From positions 1,426,001 to 1,490,000 of the forward strand of contig NZ_JAGIXS010000001.1 of NCBI RefSeq assembly GCF_030014915.1: a stretch of DNA of 64,000 nucleotides, in the 5' to 3' direction. This document shows, piece after piece, positions 33,824 through 42,073 of the stretch. Below the pieces are notes generated by a model. It was given only the letters and a program-made list of their open reading frames with translations, did no database searches and was not told the origin of the DNA. The stretch comes from Pelomonas sp. V22. Lineage in GTDB: Bacteria; Pseudomonadota; Gammaproteobacteria; Burkholderiales; Burkholderiaceae_C. Within the stretch, counting starts at the first letter, position 1. The number at the start of each line of letters is the position of its first letter. The position numbers were made by a program, and so were the translations under genes.

Positions 33824-34393
33824 TCAGTGAGGCTCTGCGCCCACCGAAGCCTTCACCCGCATCGGACTGACCAGGCCGGCCAGCTCCAATTGCATCAGCA
33901 CCATATTCACGAGGCCCTGCACCGAGGGGCGGCCGGTTTCGAGCACGAAGTGGGCGGTGCGGCGGTAAAGCGGGTCTCGCACGGCAAAGAGCTCGCGCAG
34001 TTTTGCCATCGGGTCCTTGACCTGCAGCAGCGGCCGCTGGGTGTCGTGGCGCAGGCGGCGGAACAGCTCTTCCGGCGTCGAGCGCAGGTAGAGCACGGTT
34101 GCGCGCTCATGCAGGCAGTCGCGGTTCTCCTCGCGCAGCACGGCACCACCACCGGTGGCCAGCACCATGTCGGTATCAGCAGCGAGCAGCTCGGCAATCA
34201 CTTCGCTCTCGATCAAGCGAAAAACTTCTTCGCCCTCACGGGCAAAGAAGCTCTTGATGGCGCAGCCGATGCGCTTCTCGATCTCTGTGTCCGAATCGAC
34301 AAAAGGCACGTCAAGCTGACGTGCCAGTTGTCTCCCGACCGTGGACTTGCCACCGCCGGGCATGCCGACGAGGGCGATTTTCAGGGGGTGCAC
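33824..34393 (-). CDS. aroK: Shikimate kinase
   Basis: Phosphorylates shikimate at O3. Start GTG 34393 gives 189 aa; the ATG further upstream (34492) lies within the preceding gene. P-loop GMPGGGKSTVGRQLA near residue 11, FVDSDTEIEKRIG (shikimate-binding Asp), ATGGGAVL near 80 and the lid RRLRHDTQRPLL. The start overlaps the 3' end of the Ig-lipoprotein gene by 13 bp. In most relatives aroK directly follows pilQ. Confidence 0.93.
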   Translation of the reverse strand: MHPLKIALVGMPGGGKSTVGRQLARQLDVPFVDSDTEIEKRIGCAIKSFFAREGEEVFRLIESEVIAELLAADTDMVLATGGGAVLREENRDCLHERATVLYLRSTPEELFRRLRHDTQRPLLQVKDPMAKLRELFAVRDPLYRRTAHFVLETGRPSVQGLVNMVLMQLELAGLVSPMRVKASVGAEPH

Positions 34394-36621
34394 GCAGCCA
34401 AGCTGTAGCGATATTGTTGGTCCAGTGACCAAGTCGCTGGTTTGTCCGGATCCGCAGTCACCTTCTTCGGAACATTGGTATCTGCGTCCCACGCCACCTT
34501 GATTGCGTCCTTCACGGCCTGCCCGATCGCACGAGTCGAGATCTTGACCGGCACGGACGTCGTCAGCCCACTGGGGGACTTCAGATTGATCGTGACGGTG
34601 CCCTCGTCCGTCTTCTCATCGAACTTGTAGCTGAAATTCAGCGCGGTCGGATAAGCCGTACTGGGGACAGGCGAACCGCCCAACAAGGTCGTCGACAGGC
34701 CATCCGTGGCCACAAAGCTCGCCACCGTGCCAGCGGCCATCGGGTTGAACGCAACGCCATTGGCGTCAGCGAGGGTGATGGAGATGCTGCTGCTGCCACC
34801 CATTGCATAGAGCTGCGTACCCGACACGACCTTGTAGACCTTGTCTTGCTTGACGTCGCTGACGTAATGCGTCGTCAAGGTCGCGGAGGCCGCGCAGGAG
34901 CCGCCGACACCCACAGCATTCGGATGCCAAGCCTCGCCCCACAGGGGTCGCGCATCCGATGTCGAGAAGATGATCTGCGATGCCCGCCTGACGTAGGCAC
35001 GCCCCCACTGCTGACTGCAGGTATTGGGACGCACGGGCACGGTGACGTCCGTTGCCAGCAAGCTGGACGCCGCCGGCAGGCAGGACTTGCTGTCACCGGT
35101 GGCCAGAGAAACAAACTGGTCTTCGCTGGCCTGGTAGAAGTTGTCGTACTTGCGGTCGAGGAAGATATCGCCCAAGTCCTGGAAGTCCTCGCCCGCGTCG
35201 TAGACGTTGTTGCCGTTGACGTCCAGGAATGACTTCTCGCCCAGCGCGTAAGCCACCACGGTGACGCGGCCATCCACCGGCACCGGCGACGCCGAGACAA
35301 AGTTGGCCGTCGTGGTTGCGATGCCGCTGTTATTCAGCGCAGTCATCTTGATGGCTTGAATCTGGCCGCCTTCTGCAACGAAGTTCACCGCCGTGCCGTC
35401 GGGCACCGGGTTACCCAGGCGGTCTGCCGCGATGACCGTGAATGTGTTGGGCGTCGCTTGGATTGAGTAGCCTTCGATATTCAACGTGGCAGGCGCCATG
35501 GAGAAGTTCAGCTGCGAAGGCAGGCCGACGGCAATCGCCAACGCGCTGGAGACCGTCGAGATGTTGCTCCCCTGCAAAGTCGCCTTGATTCGAACGGGCG
35601 TGGGTACCGTGCCCGAATTGATGCGCACGATCACGTTGCCATTGCTGTCCGTAATCTTTGTCACGGCACCTGTCTGATCGTCGAGCCGCAAATCGCCGAC
35701 CAAGACGCTGGGCTCCAGCACCACAGTCTTGCCGGGAAGGCCATTGTTGTTTCCGTCCTTGACCTGGAAGGTCACGTTGGAACTTTCAACCAGACCGGAT
35801 CCACGCAGGTAGATGCTCGTTGGTGCGGCTGACACGAACCCGATACTGGCCGCAGACGGAGAAGAGACCGGCAGCGCAAGTGATTGCGTCAAGCTGGTAC
35901 CGGTAACAGACACTTGAAGGTTCTCGCTGGCAGCGACTGCGCCGCAGCCCCCGTCACGGAAGGTGAAAGTCGCGCGACCGGTGCTGGTGGTCTGCGTCGC
36001 TGGTGTCAGGCTCCCCTTGCCCGAGGTGGTGCATGACGACGTCATCGCAAGCGTCACAGGCGTCGTGGCCGAAGTGCCCACCAGGGTCACGGTCAGGTTG
36101 GCTTGTCCATAGGCGGACAGATTGGCCACGTCCGAGGTAAAGGAGGCAATCGTGACGTTCGTGGCCGTCAACTGGAAGCCCGTGGACGCGCTGTATGACT
36201 TGTCAAGATAGGTAACGGTCGCCTTGACCGTATCAGCGCCCGTGGACGTTGCCACGGCGGGAGACATCACGGTCGAAGCCACACCGCTTGCATCCGTCAG
36301 CGCCGACGCGGCGCTGAAGGCGCCCAGGCCCCCATCGGTTGAGAACTTGACAATGAGGCCTGGGAGCGCCGTGCCAGCCTTGTTGACGACCTTGACCGTC
36401 AGCGTGGCTGGCGCGCCGGCCGTCACCGTGGTGGAGGACAGACTCATCGTGACCGTAGCAACATCTGTCGCGGGCGTCGTAGGCGTCGTTGTGCCGCCAC
36501 CGCCCACCACCGGCGTTCCCGCCGAACCGCCACCGCCGCCGCAGGCGACCAGGGTCGCACTCAGGGCCAAGCCCGCGAGGCACTGCAGCGCACGCTGTCC
36601 AAGGCCAACAAGTTTCTTCAT
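34381..36621 (-). CDS. Bacterial-Ig-domain (Big_1/invasin-like) lipoprotein, pil-locus insert
   Basis: About 746 aa. Signal with lipobox LVAC, Cys27, followed by a Gly/Thr/Pro linker (GGGGGSAGTPVVGGGG). Then repeated beta-sandwich units of Big_1 type: VTMSLSSTTVTAGAPATLTV with DASGVASTVMSP (~50-130), VTLVGTSATTPVTLAM (~150-240), VTFQVKDGNNNGLPGKTVVL (~270-350), TVIAADRLGNPVPDGTAVNFVAEGG (~370-450). A region with FLDVNGNNVYDAGEDFQDLGD (~450-470) looks calcium-binding, and Cys pairs occur in the C-terminal third. Likely outer-membrane-anchored and exposed. Start ATG 36621 has GGAG nine bases upstream. It sits between pilQ and aroK, 98 bp from pilQ, overlapping aroK. Role unknown; a pilus- or secretin-associated adhesin is inference. 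Confidence 0.8.
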   Translation of the reverse strand: MKKLVGLGQRALQCLAGLALSATLVACGGGGGSAGTPVVGGGGTTTPTTPATDVATVTMSLSSTTVTAGAPATLTVKVVNKAGTALPGLIVKFSTDGGLGAFSAASALTDASGVASTVMSPAVATSTGADTVKATVTYLDKSYSASTGFQLTATNVTIASFTSDVANLSAYGQANLTVTLVGTSATTPVTLAMTSSCTTSGKGSLTPATQTTSTGRATFTFRDGGCGAVAASENLQVSVTGTSLTQSLALPVSSPSAASIGFVSAAPTSIYLRGSGLVESSNVTFQVKDGNNNGLPGKTVVLEPSVLVGDLRLDDQTGAVTKITDSNGNVIVRINSGTVPTPVRIKATLQGSNISTVSSALAIAVGLPSQLNFSMAPATLNIEGYSIQATPNTFTVIAADRLGNPVPDGTAVNFVAEGGQIQAIKMTALNNSGIATTTANFVSASPVPVDGRVTVVAYALGEKSFLDVNGNNVYDAGEDFQDLGDIFLDRKYDNFYQASEDQFVSLATGDSKSCLPAASSLLATDVTVPVRPNTCSQQWGRAYVRRASQIIFSTSDARPLWGEAWHPNAVGVGGSCAASATLTTHYVSDVKQDKVYKVVSGTQLYAMGGSSSISITLADANGVAFNPMAAGTVASFVATDGLSTTLLGGSPVPSTAYPTALNFSYKFDEKTDEGTVTINLKSPSGLTTSVPVKISTRAIGQAVKDAIKVAWDADTNVPKKVTADPDKPATWSLDQQYRYSLAACTP

Positions 36622-36719
36622 TTCCACAATCTCCATCTGGGCCGGCAGCCATCAGGTGCCAGCGGCTCCCTCATCCATCCATTCACACCACACGACCTCG
36701 GCTGAGCCGTCTTCCGCCA

Positions 36720-38894
36720 TCACTTGACAACGGTGCGCTCACTGACCACCTTGGGGGTCAGGAAGATCAGCAGTTCGGTCTTGCTCGAAATACGCGACTT
36801 GTTCTTGAACAGGTTGCCGAGGAAGGGGATATCCCCCAGCAGTGGCACCTTGTGCTCGTCCACCCGCTCGTCCTGCGTGAAGATACCGCCGATCACGACC
36901 GTACCGCCGTTCTCGACCAGCACCTGCGTCTGCACGTGCTTGTTGTTGATTGCATAGCCCTGCGGCGTGAGCGTGCCGCGGCTGTCCTTGTTGACGTCAA
37001 CGGTCATGATCACATTGCCCTCGGGCGTGATCTGTGGGGTCACTTCCAGCTTCAGCACCGCCTTCTTGAACGAGATGGACGTCGCGCCGCTGGCCGTGGC
37101 CACCTGGTAGGGCAGCTCCTCACCTTGCTCGATCAGGGCCTTGACCTGATCGGCGGTGATGACCCGTGGGCTGGAAACAATCTTGCCCTTGCCGTCGGCT
37201 TCAAGTGCCGAGAGTTCCAGATTCAGGAAACGGTTGGCCGTAGCGCTGAACAGCGACAGGGCAAAGTTCACTGCGTTGGCACCACCGAAGGCATCCGAGG
37301 AGACGTTGGCCGGCAGGTTCACGAACTGGCTGTTGGCGTAGTTCTGTGCCGGGCCTTGGCCGGTCTGCGAGCCGACCGCGTTGTAATTGCCGCCCACCGT
37401 CAGGTAGTTGTTGCCTGCGACGTTGTAGCCGGGAATGCCACCCTGAACACCGCGCAGGTCCTGGCTGCCCAGCTTGACGCCGAGGGAGCGACCGAACTTG
37501 TCGTCCGCTTCAACAATGCGGGCCTCGATCAGCACCTGGCGCACCGGCACGTCGATCTTGGCGATCATGGCCTGGATCTCTTCCAGCTTGGAAGGGATGT
37601 CACTGACGAAGAGCTGGTTGGTGCGGCTTTCCGAAATCACGCTGCCCCGTGGCGAGAGGATGCGCGTCGAAGTGGCACCGGTGCCGCCGCCAGCACTGGT
37701 GGCCGTACCGGCCAGCCCCTTGGCGACTTCCTCGGCCTTGGTGTAGTTCAGCTGGAAGGCCTGGGTGCGCACAGGCTCGAGATTGGCAATCTGGGCCTTG
37801 GCTTCCAGTTCCATCTTCTCCTTGGCAGCCAGCTCATCTTTGGGCGCGATCAGCAGCACATTGCCGGTCTTGCGCAGGCCCAGGTTCTTGGCCTGCATGA
37901 TGATGTCGAGCGCCTGGTCCCAGGGCACGTCCTTCAGGCGCAGCGTGACATTGCCGGTCACGGTGTCGCTGGTCACCACGTTGAAGTTGGTGAAATCGGC
38001 GATGACCTGCAGCAGGGCCCGGACTTCGATGTTCTGGAAGTTCAGCGACAGCTTGTCACCCGCAAAACCAGGGCCGGCGACCAGCTTGTTCGGATCAACC
38101 TTCTGAGGCCGCACCTCCAGCACGAACTGGTTGTCGGTCTGATAGGCGCTGTGCTCCCAGGAGCCGCGCGGCTCAACCACCATGCGCACGCGATCACCGA
38201 TCTGGTTGATGGCAATGGCCTGCACCGGCGTGCCGAAATCGGTCACGTCCAGGCGGCGACGCAAGGCTTCAGGCAGAGTCGATCGCAAGAACTCCACCAC
38301 CAGCGACTGGCCCTGCTGCTGGATGTCGACCCCGACCTGGTTGCTCGGGAGGTTGACGATCACACGTCCGGTGCCATCCTGGCCCCGACGGAAATCCACT
38401 TCCTTGATCGCCTGCGGGCTGCTGTTGAGGGCTTGCGCAAAGTGCACAGGCTCGCTGGTGGTCGCGGCCACCGCAGCGCCTGCCGCGCCTTCAAGGACGA
38501 GGACCAGGGCGCTGTCCTGCAATTGCGCACGGTAGCTGGCGGCCTGACGCAGGTTCAGCACGAGGCGGGTTCGCTCTCCGGCCTGGGCCACGTTGATCGA
38601 TCGCAGATTGCCCTGGTTGATCTCGATCATGGAGCGGCCAAGGTCATTGCTGACCCCTGGCAGATCGATGGCGATCCGCGGCGGCGTCTGCACCGTGAAG
38701 CCGCGCGGCAGTTCGGTCAGCGGCTGCGCCAACTCGATGCGCACAACCTCCGAACCGGCTTGCTGTGCGCTGTTGATCGATTTGATGCTGTTCTGCGCCC
38801 AAGCCTGAAGCGGCAGCAGCATGCACGTGGAAAGAGCCAGAGCCCATGCGCGCCAACGATTCATCCTCGAGATCTCCTGAGTGATTTTTCTCAT
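36720..38894 (-). CDS. pilQ: Type IV pilus secretin PilQ
   Basis: Forms the outer-membrane pore for the pilus. About 724 aa from ATG 38894, overlapping the pilP stop (ATGA, AGGAG upstream); ATG 38864, also with AGGAG, gives a cleaner signal peptide. N-terminal AMIN domains (VVRIELAQPL; VIVNLPSNQVGVDIQQQGQS), STN/N0 domain (ISLNFQNIEVRALLQVIADFT), NolW/N1 domain (LNYTKAEEVAKGL), and the C-terminal secretin core ending KTELLIFLTPKVV. VPLLGDIPFLGNLFK is the secretin signature. Last structural gene of pilMNOPQ. Confidence 0.96.
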   Translation of the reverse strand: MRKITQEISRMNRWRAWALALSTCMLLPLQAWAQNSIKSINSAQQAGSEVVRIELAQPLTELPRGFTVQTPPRIAIDLPGVSNDLGRSMIEINQGNLRSINVAQAGERTRLVLNLRQAASYRAQLQDSALVLVLEGAAGAAVAATTSEPVHFAQALNSSPQAIKEVDFRRGQDGTGRVIVNLPSNQVGVDIQQQGQSLVVEFLRSTLPEALRRRLDVTDFGTPVQAIAINQIGDRVRMVVEPRGSWEHSAYQTDNQFVLEVRPQKVDPNKLVAGPGFAGDKLSLNFQNIEVRALLQVIADFTNFNVVTSDTVTGNVTLRLKDVPWDQALDIIMQAKNLGLRKTGNVLLIAPKDELAAKEKMELEAKAQIANLEPVRTQAFQLNYTKAEEVAKGLAGTATSAGGGTGATSTRILSPRGSVISESRTNQLFVSDIPSKLEEIQAMIAKIDVPVRQVLIEARIVEADDKFGRSLGVKLGSQDLRGVQGGIPGYNVAGNNYLTVGGNYNAVGSQTGQGPAQNYANSQFVNLPANVSSDAFGGANAVNFALSLFSATANRFLNLELSALEADGKGKIVSSPRVITADQVKALIEQGEELPYQVATASGATSISFKKAVLKLEVTPQITPEGNVIMTVDVNKDSRGTLTPQGYAINNKHVQTQVLVENGGTVVIGGIFTQDERVDEHKVPLLGDIPFLGNLFKNKSRISSKTELLIFLTPKVVSERTVVK

Positions 38895-39427
38895 CGTCCC
38901 TTCTCCTGAAGCTGGAGGGTCGTGATGCGCTCAACCTGATCGCCGGTCGCGTCCTGGACGAGTTCCCGCAGCGTGATGGCCGTCTCGCTGATTTGCTTGA
39001 CGAGACCGAAGTTCTGGCCGAGGTAGTCCCCGGTCTTCACCTGATACAGCAGGTTGTCCACCTTGACCAAGGCGTAGCGGCGCTCCTGGCGCGTCAGGCT
39101 GCCAACCATGCTCATGCTGTCCAACGGGTAGGCTTCCAGCGGCTCACGCCGGCGGTTCAACTCGGCTGCCAGCAGCGAATTCGGCTGGCTGGCCTCCTGC
39201 TTGACCGCCACGCTGAGCTTCTGCGCACTGAAGGGGTCGACGCCGCCCATGGCCTCGTAGGGCTGGGGCAGGAACTTCTTGGGCGGCAGCAACGGGGGAA
39301 CGTTGGCACGGGCACTGGTCTTCTCGGCGTTCATCCAGGTCTGCAGCTCTTCCATGTCGGCAGAGCAGCCGGCCAGCGCCAGGCCCAGGGCGAGCAGCGC
39401 CGCAAATCTAGGTGCTTGCATCGTCAT
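38891..39427 (-). CDS. pilP: Type IV pilus assembly lipoprotein PilP
   Basis: Inner-membrane lipoprotein linking PilNO to PilQ. About 178 aa from ATG 39427 (GAGG six bases upstream); ATG 39439, overlapping the pilO stop, is possible. Lipobox LAGC, Cys21. A disordered segment with a FLPQPYEAMGGVDPFS motif binds PilNO, then the beta-domain (residues ~95-170: RRYALVKVDNLLYQVKTGDYLGQNFG). Confidence 0.93.
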   Translation of the reverse strand: MTMQAPRFAALLALGLALAGCSADMEELQTWMNAEKTSARANVPPLLPPKKFLPQPYEAMGGVDPFSAQKLSVAVKQEASQPNSLLAAELNRRREPLEAYPLDSMSMVGSLTRQERRYALVKVDNLLYQVKTGDYLGQNFGLVKQISETAITLRELVQDATGDQVERITTLQLQEKGR

Positions 39428-39435
39428 TGCCGGCC

Positions 39436-40122
39436 TCATTTCTTGGCCGCCTTGGCTGCGGCCTTCTTCTGCTCAGCCACCTCATTGGCATCGAGGTAGC
39501 GATACGTGCGCGCTGTAGCCTCCATGCTCAGCGTACCGCTCTGATCCTTGACTGGCGCCACCACGGCCAGGTTGTGCAGAGTCACGATCCGCGAGAGGTT
39601 GGCCACATCGGCAGCGAACGAACCGACGTCGTGATAGCGACCCGAGACGCGCAGGCTGATGGGCTTCTCGGCGTAGTAGTCCTTCATCACTTCCTGGCCC
39701 GGGCGGAACAGCTCGAACTGCAGGCCGCGGCCGAGACCGGCCTGGTTGATGTCGGACAGCAGGGCATCCATCTCGGCCTTGTTGGGCAACTGCTTCTCGA
39801 GTTGCAGCACGTATTCCTCGACCTGGCTCTTCTGCTTGCGCAGCTCTGGCAGGTTGATCGCCTGCTTCAGCTTGGCCTGGTACTGCTCGCGCAGCTTCGG
39901 CTCGCCAGCACGCACGTCGTCGAGCGCGGTCTGCGCATCGGCCAGCGCAAGCAGCCAACCGCCAAGGCAGACCAAGGCGACCACGAAGGTGAACGTCGCC
40001 AGCTTGGGCAGCACCGGCCATTGGCCCGGTTCGTTCGGGTTGAGCCCACGGAATTGGTCGGCGACGCCCTCGAACCAGGCATTCAGATCGACGTTGAGCT
40101 TGGGAGACTTGTTTGTTGCCAT
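39436..40122 (-). CDS. pilO: Type IV pilus alignment protein PilO
   Basis: Bitopic inner-membrane protein that pairs with PilN. About 228 aa from ATG 40122. One membrane helix (LATFTFVVALVCLGGWLLAL, residues ~38-58), a coiled coil (LREQYQAKLKQAINLPELRKQ and on), then a ferredoxin-like C-terminal domain (LRVSGRYHDVGSFAADVANLSRIV). Ends in a Lys/Ala-rich tail. Four bases after pilN. Confidence 0.93.
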   Translation of the reverse strand: MATNKSPKLNVDLNAWFEGVADQFRGLNPNEPGQWPVLPKLATFTFVVALVCLGGWLLALADAQTALDDVRAGEPKLREQYQAKLKQAINLPELRKQKSQVEEYVLQLEKQLPNKAEMDALLSDINQAGLGRGLQFELFRPGQEVMKDYYAEKPISLRVSGRYHDVGSFAADVANLSRIVTLHNLAVVAPVKDQSGTLSMEATARTYRYLDANEVAEQKKAAAKAAKK

Positions 40123-40126
40123 GGGC

Positions 40127-40735
40127 TCAAACCTTCTTCGGCGCGGGCTTCTTGGCACCGTCTGCATTCTCGACTTGCGGCGCCTTGATCGACACCTTCA
40201 TCGAGAACTCGAACAAGCGGCGCTGGTCACGCGAAGCCGTGGTCAGGTTCGCCTGCTTGATCTCGACGAGATCGGCCTTCTCCAGCCACAGGGAGCCGCC
40301 GCCAGCGTTGCGCAGGAACTCGGACACGCGCTCCTGCGTCTGGGCAATGCCGTTGACGGTCACCACCTTGTCGGACTGGCGAATGCTGGTGAGGTAGATG
40401 CCCTCGGGCGTGAACCGTGCCAGTTCGTTGAGCAGGTAGACCGGCGTGTTGCGGTCCGTCTGCAGGCCTTCCACAGCCTTCTGGCGTGCCTGCAGAGCCT
40501 CGATCTCCGACTTCAGGTTGGCAATGTCCTTGATCTGCAGGTCCAGTCGCCCAATCTCGGCGCGCAGGTAGTCATTGCGGCGCTGCTGCTCGCTGGTCAG
40601 GTGCTGCAGCAGCAAATAAACAAACCCCACGATCAGCAGGCCCAGCACGGCAGAGGTGCCGATGCCGACAAAGAAGGCCGTCTTGCGACGCTTGCGCTTC
40701 TCTTCGCGGTACGGCAGCAGGTTGATCAGGATCAC
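40127..40735 (-). CDS. pilN: Type IV pilus alignment protein PilN
   Basis: 202 aa bitopic protein. The N-terminal INLLPYREEKRKRR is the conserved motif that binds PilM. One membrane helix (~20-42), a coiled coil (~45-90) and a ferredoxin-like periplasmic domain. Starts at GTG 40735, overlapping the pilM stop (GTGA). Confidence 0.94.
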   Translation of the reverse strand: MILINLLPYREEKRKRRKTAFFVGIGTSAVLGLLIVGFVYLLLQHLTSEQQRRNDYLRAEIGRLDLQIKDIANLKSEIEALQARQKAVEGLQTDRNTPVYLLNELARFTPEGIYLTSIRQSDKVVTVNGIAQTQERVSEFLRNAGGGSLWLEKADLVEIKQANLTTASRDQRRLFEFSMKVSIKAPQVENADGAKKPAPKKV

Positions 40736-41811
40736 GAGTAGAACCTCCGCATCGCCAGGCCGCAGGCCGTCAGGTAGGACGGCGCCTCGCGGCGCAGCTT
40801 GGGTTCACGCACCGCCGAGCCCAGACCCATGTTCTCGAACGGATTCACGATCATGCACGCAAAGCCCGTGAGTTCGGTGACTCTCTCCTTGAGCCCTGGT
40901 ACGGTGGCTGTGCCACCGGCCAGCATCACGTAGTGCACCTTGTGATGCGGCGTGCTGGTGAAGAAATACTGCAGGGCCCGGCCGATTTCCTGGGACAGAC
41001 TGTCGACGAAGGGGTTGAGCACCGCAACCTCGTAGTCCTCAGGCAAGTCATTGGCCAGCTTCTTGGCCTCGGCCTCCTCGAACGAGAAGCCGTACTGGCG
41101 GGAGATCAGTTGCGTCAGTTGCGAACCGCCGAAGGCCTGGTCGCGGTCGTAGAGCATCTCGTCGTCGCGCAGCACCTTGAGGCTGGTGGTGTCGGCACCG
41201 ATCTCGAACAAGGCCACCAGCGCATCGCGCCCCTCGTTGGGCAGCGTGGCAATCAGGCGACCCATGGCCATGCGGGAGGCATGCGACTCGATGTCCAGCA
41301 CTACGGGCTTGAGGCCGGCAGCTTCGGCCAGACCCTGACGATCCTGCACGCGGTCCTTGCGGGAAGCTGCGATCAGCACCTCGACATCGCCGACTGAGGT
41401 CGGGCTTGGGCCGATCACGCAAAAGTCGAGGCTGACCTCGTCCAGCGAGAAAGGGATGTACTGATTGGCCTCGGCCTCGACCTGGAGTTCCATCTCCTCG
41501 TCGCGCAGACCGGCGGGCAGCATGATTTTCTTGGTGATCACGGCCGACTGCGGCATGGCGAGCACCGCGTCGCGGGTGCGGCTGCCACTGCGGGCCACCA
41601 CACGGCGCACGGCATCGGCCACCTCGTCGAATTTCTCGATCTGGCCGTCAGTGATCCAGCCCTTCTCGAACGGCTCGGATGCAAAACGCTCCAGCACCAT
41701 TTCGCCGCTGGCGTTTTGGCTCAGTTCCACCAGCTTGACACTGGACGAACTGATATCCAGGCCGATCATGGGCGGGTGCTTGCGCCCCAGCAGTACATCC
41801 AATATTCCCAT
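40732..41811 (-). CDS. pilM: Type IV pilus actin-like protein PilM
   Basis: Cytoplasmic FtsA/actin-fold ATPase that binds the PilN tail. About 359 aa from ATG 41811 (GGGGA upstream). GLDISSSSVKLVEL near residue 22 is phosphate-1, VVLDIESHASRMAM and ALFEIGADTTSLKVL form the core, and VMLAGGTATVPGLKERV near 300 is the adenosine motif. First gene of pilMNOPQ, divergent from mrcA, the widespread proteobacterial arrangement. Confidence 0.95.
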   Translation of the reverse strand: MGILDVLLGRKHPPMIGLDISSSSVKLVELSQNASGEMVLERFASEPFEKGWITDGQIEKFDEVADAVRRVVARSGSRTRDAVLAMPQSAVITKKIMLPAGLRDEEMELQVEAEANQYIPFSLDEVSLDFCVIGPSPTSVGDVEVLIAASRKDRVQDRQGLAEAAGLKPVVLDIESHASRMAMGRLIATLPNEGRDALVALFEIGADTTSLKVLRDDEMLYDRDQAFGGSQLTQLISRQYGFSFEEAEAKKLANDLPEDYEVAVLNPFVDSLSQEIGRALQYFFTSTPHHKVHYVMLAGGTATVPGLKERVTELTGFACMIVNPFENMGLGSAVREPKLRREAPSYLTACGLAMRRFYS

Positions 41812-41845
41812 GACGCGTATCCCCAAACGCGCAAATGTGCGCCGG

Positions 41846-41859
41846 ACTTATTAATAAGT
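41846..41859. promoter_or_regulatory. Perfect 14-bp palindrome upstream of pilM
   Basis: ACTTATTAATAAGT reads the same on both strands, 35 bases before the pilM start in the AT-rich pilM/mrcA divergent region (262 bp). A GCGCA/TGCGC hairpin follows toward pilM (41829-41842). It may be an operator, or it may be part of the pilM -10 region. No regulator is assigned. Confidence 0.4.
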
Positions 41860-42044
41860 TACTTGAATGCTAGCAGCAAAGCCTATGACACATCAAAGAA
41901 ATCCGGTCACAGCAAGTAACGCCCCGTTGCTAAACATACACGTCCGCTCGGTCGATAAGCAGCTGAAAAACACCGTCATATGGGACTTGTCAAGCCTCGC
42001 CGTGAAGCATTCCACGACCGCCGATCGAAGTTCGGGGCCCTTCC

Positions 42045-42050
42045 TATAAT
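42045..42050 (+). promoter_or_regulatory. Candidate -10 element of mrcA
   Basis: A perfect TATAAT stands 24 bases before the mrcA ATG. The -35 region 16-18 bases upstream shows no good match. This would give a very short 5' leader. Confidence 0.5.
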
Positions 42051-42073
42051 CGCGCCACTCAAATCGGAGCCCC

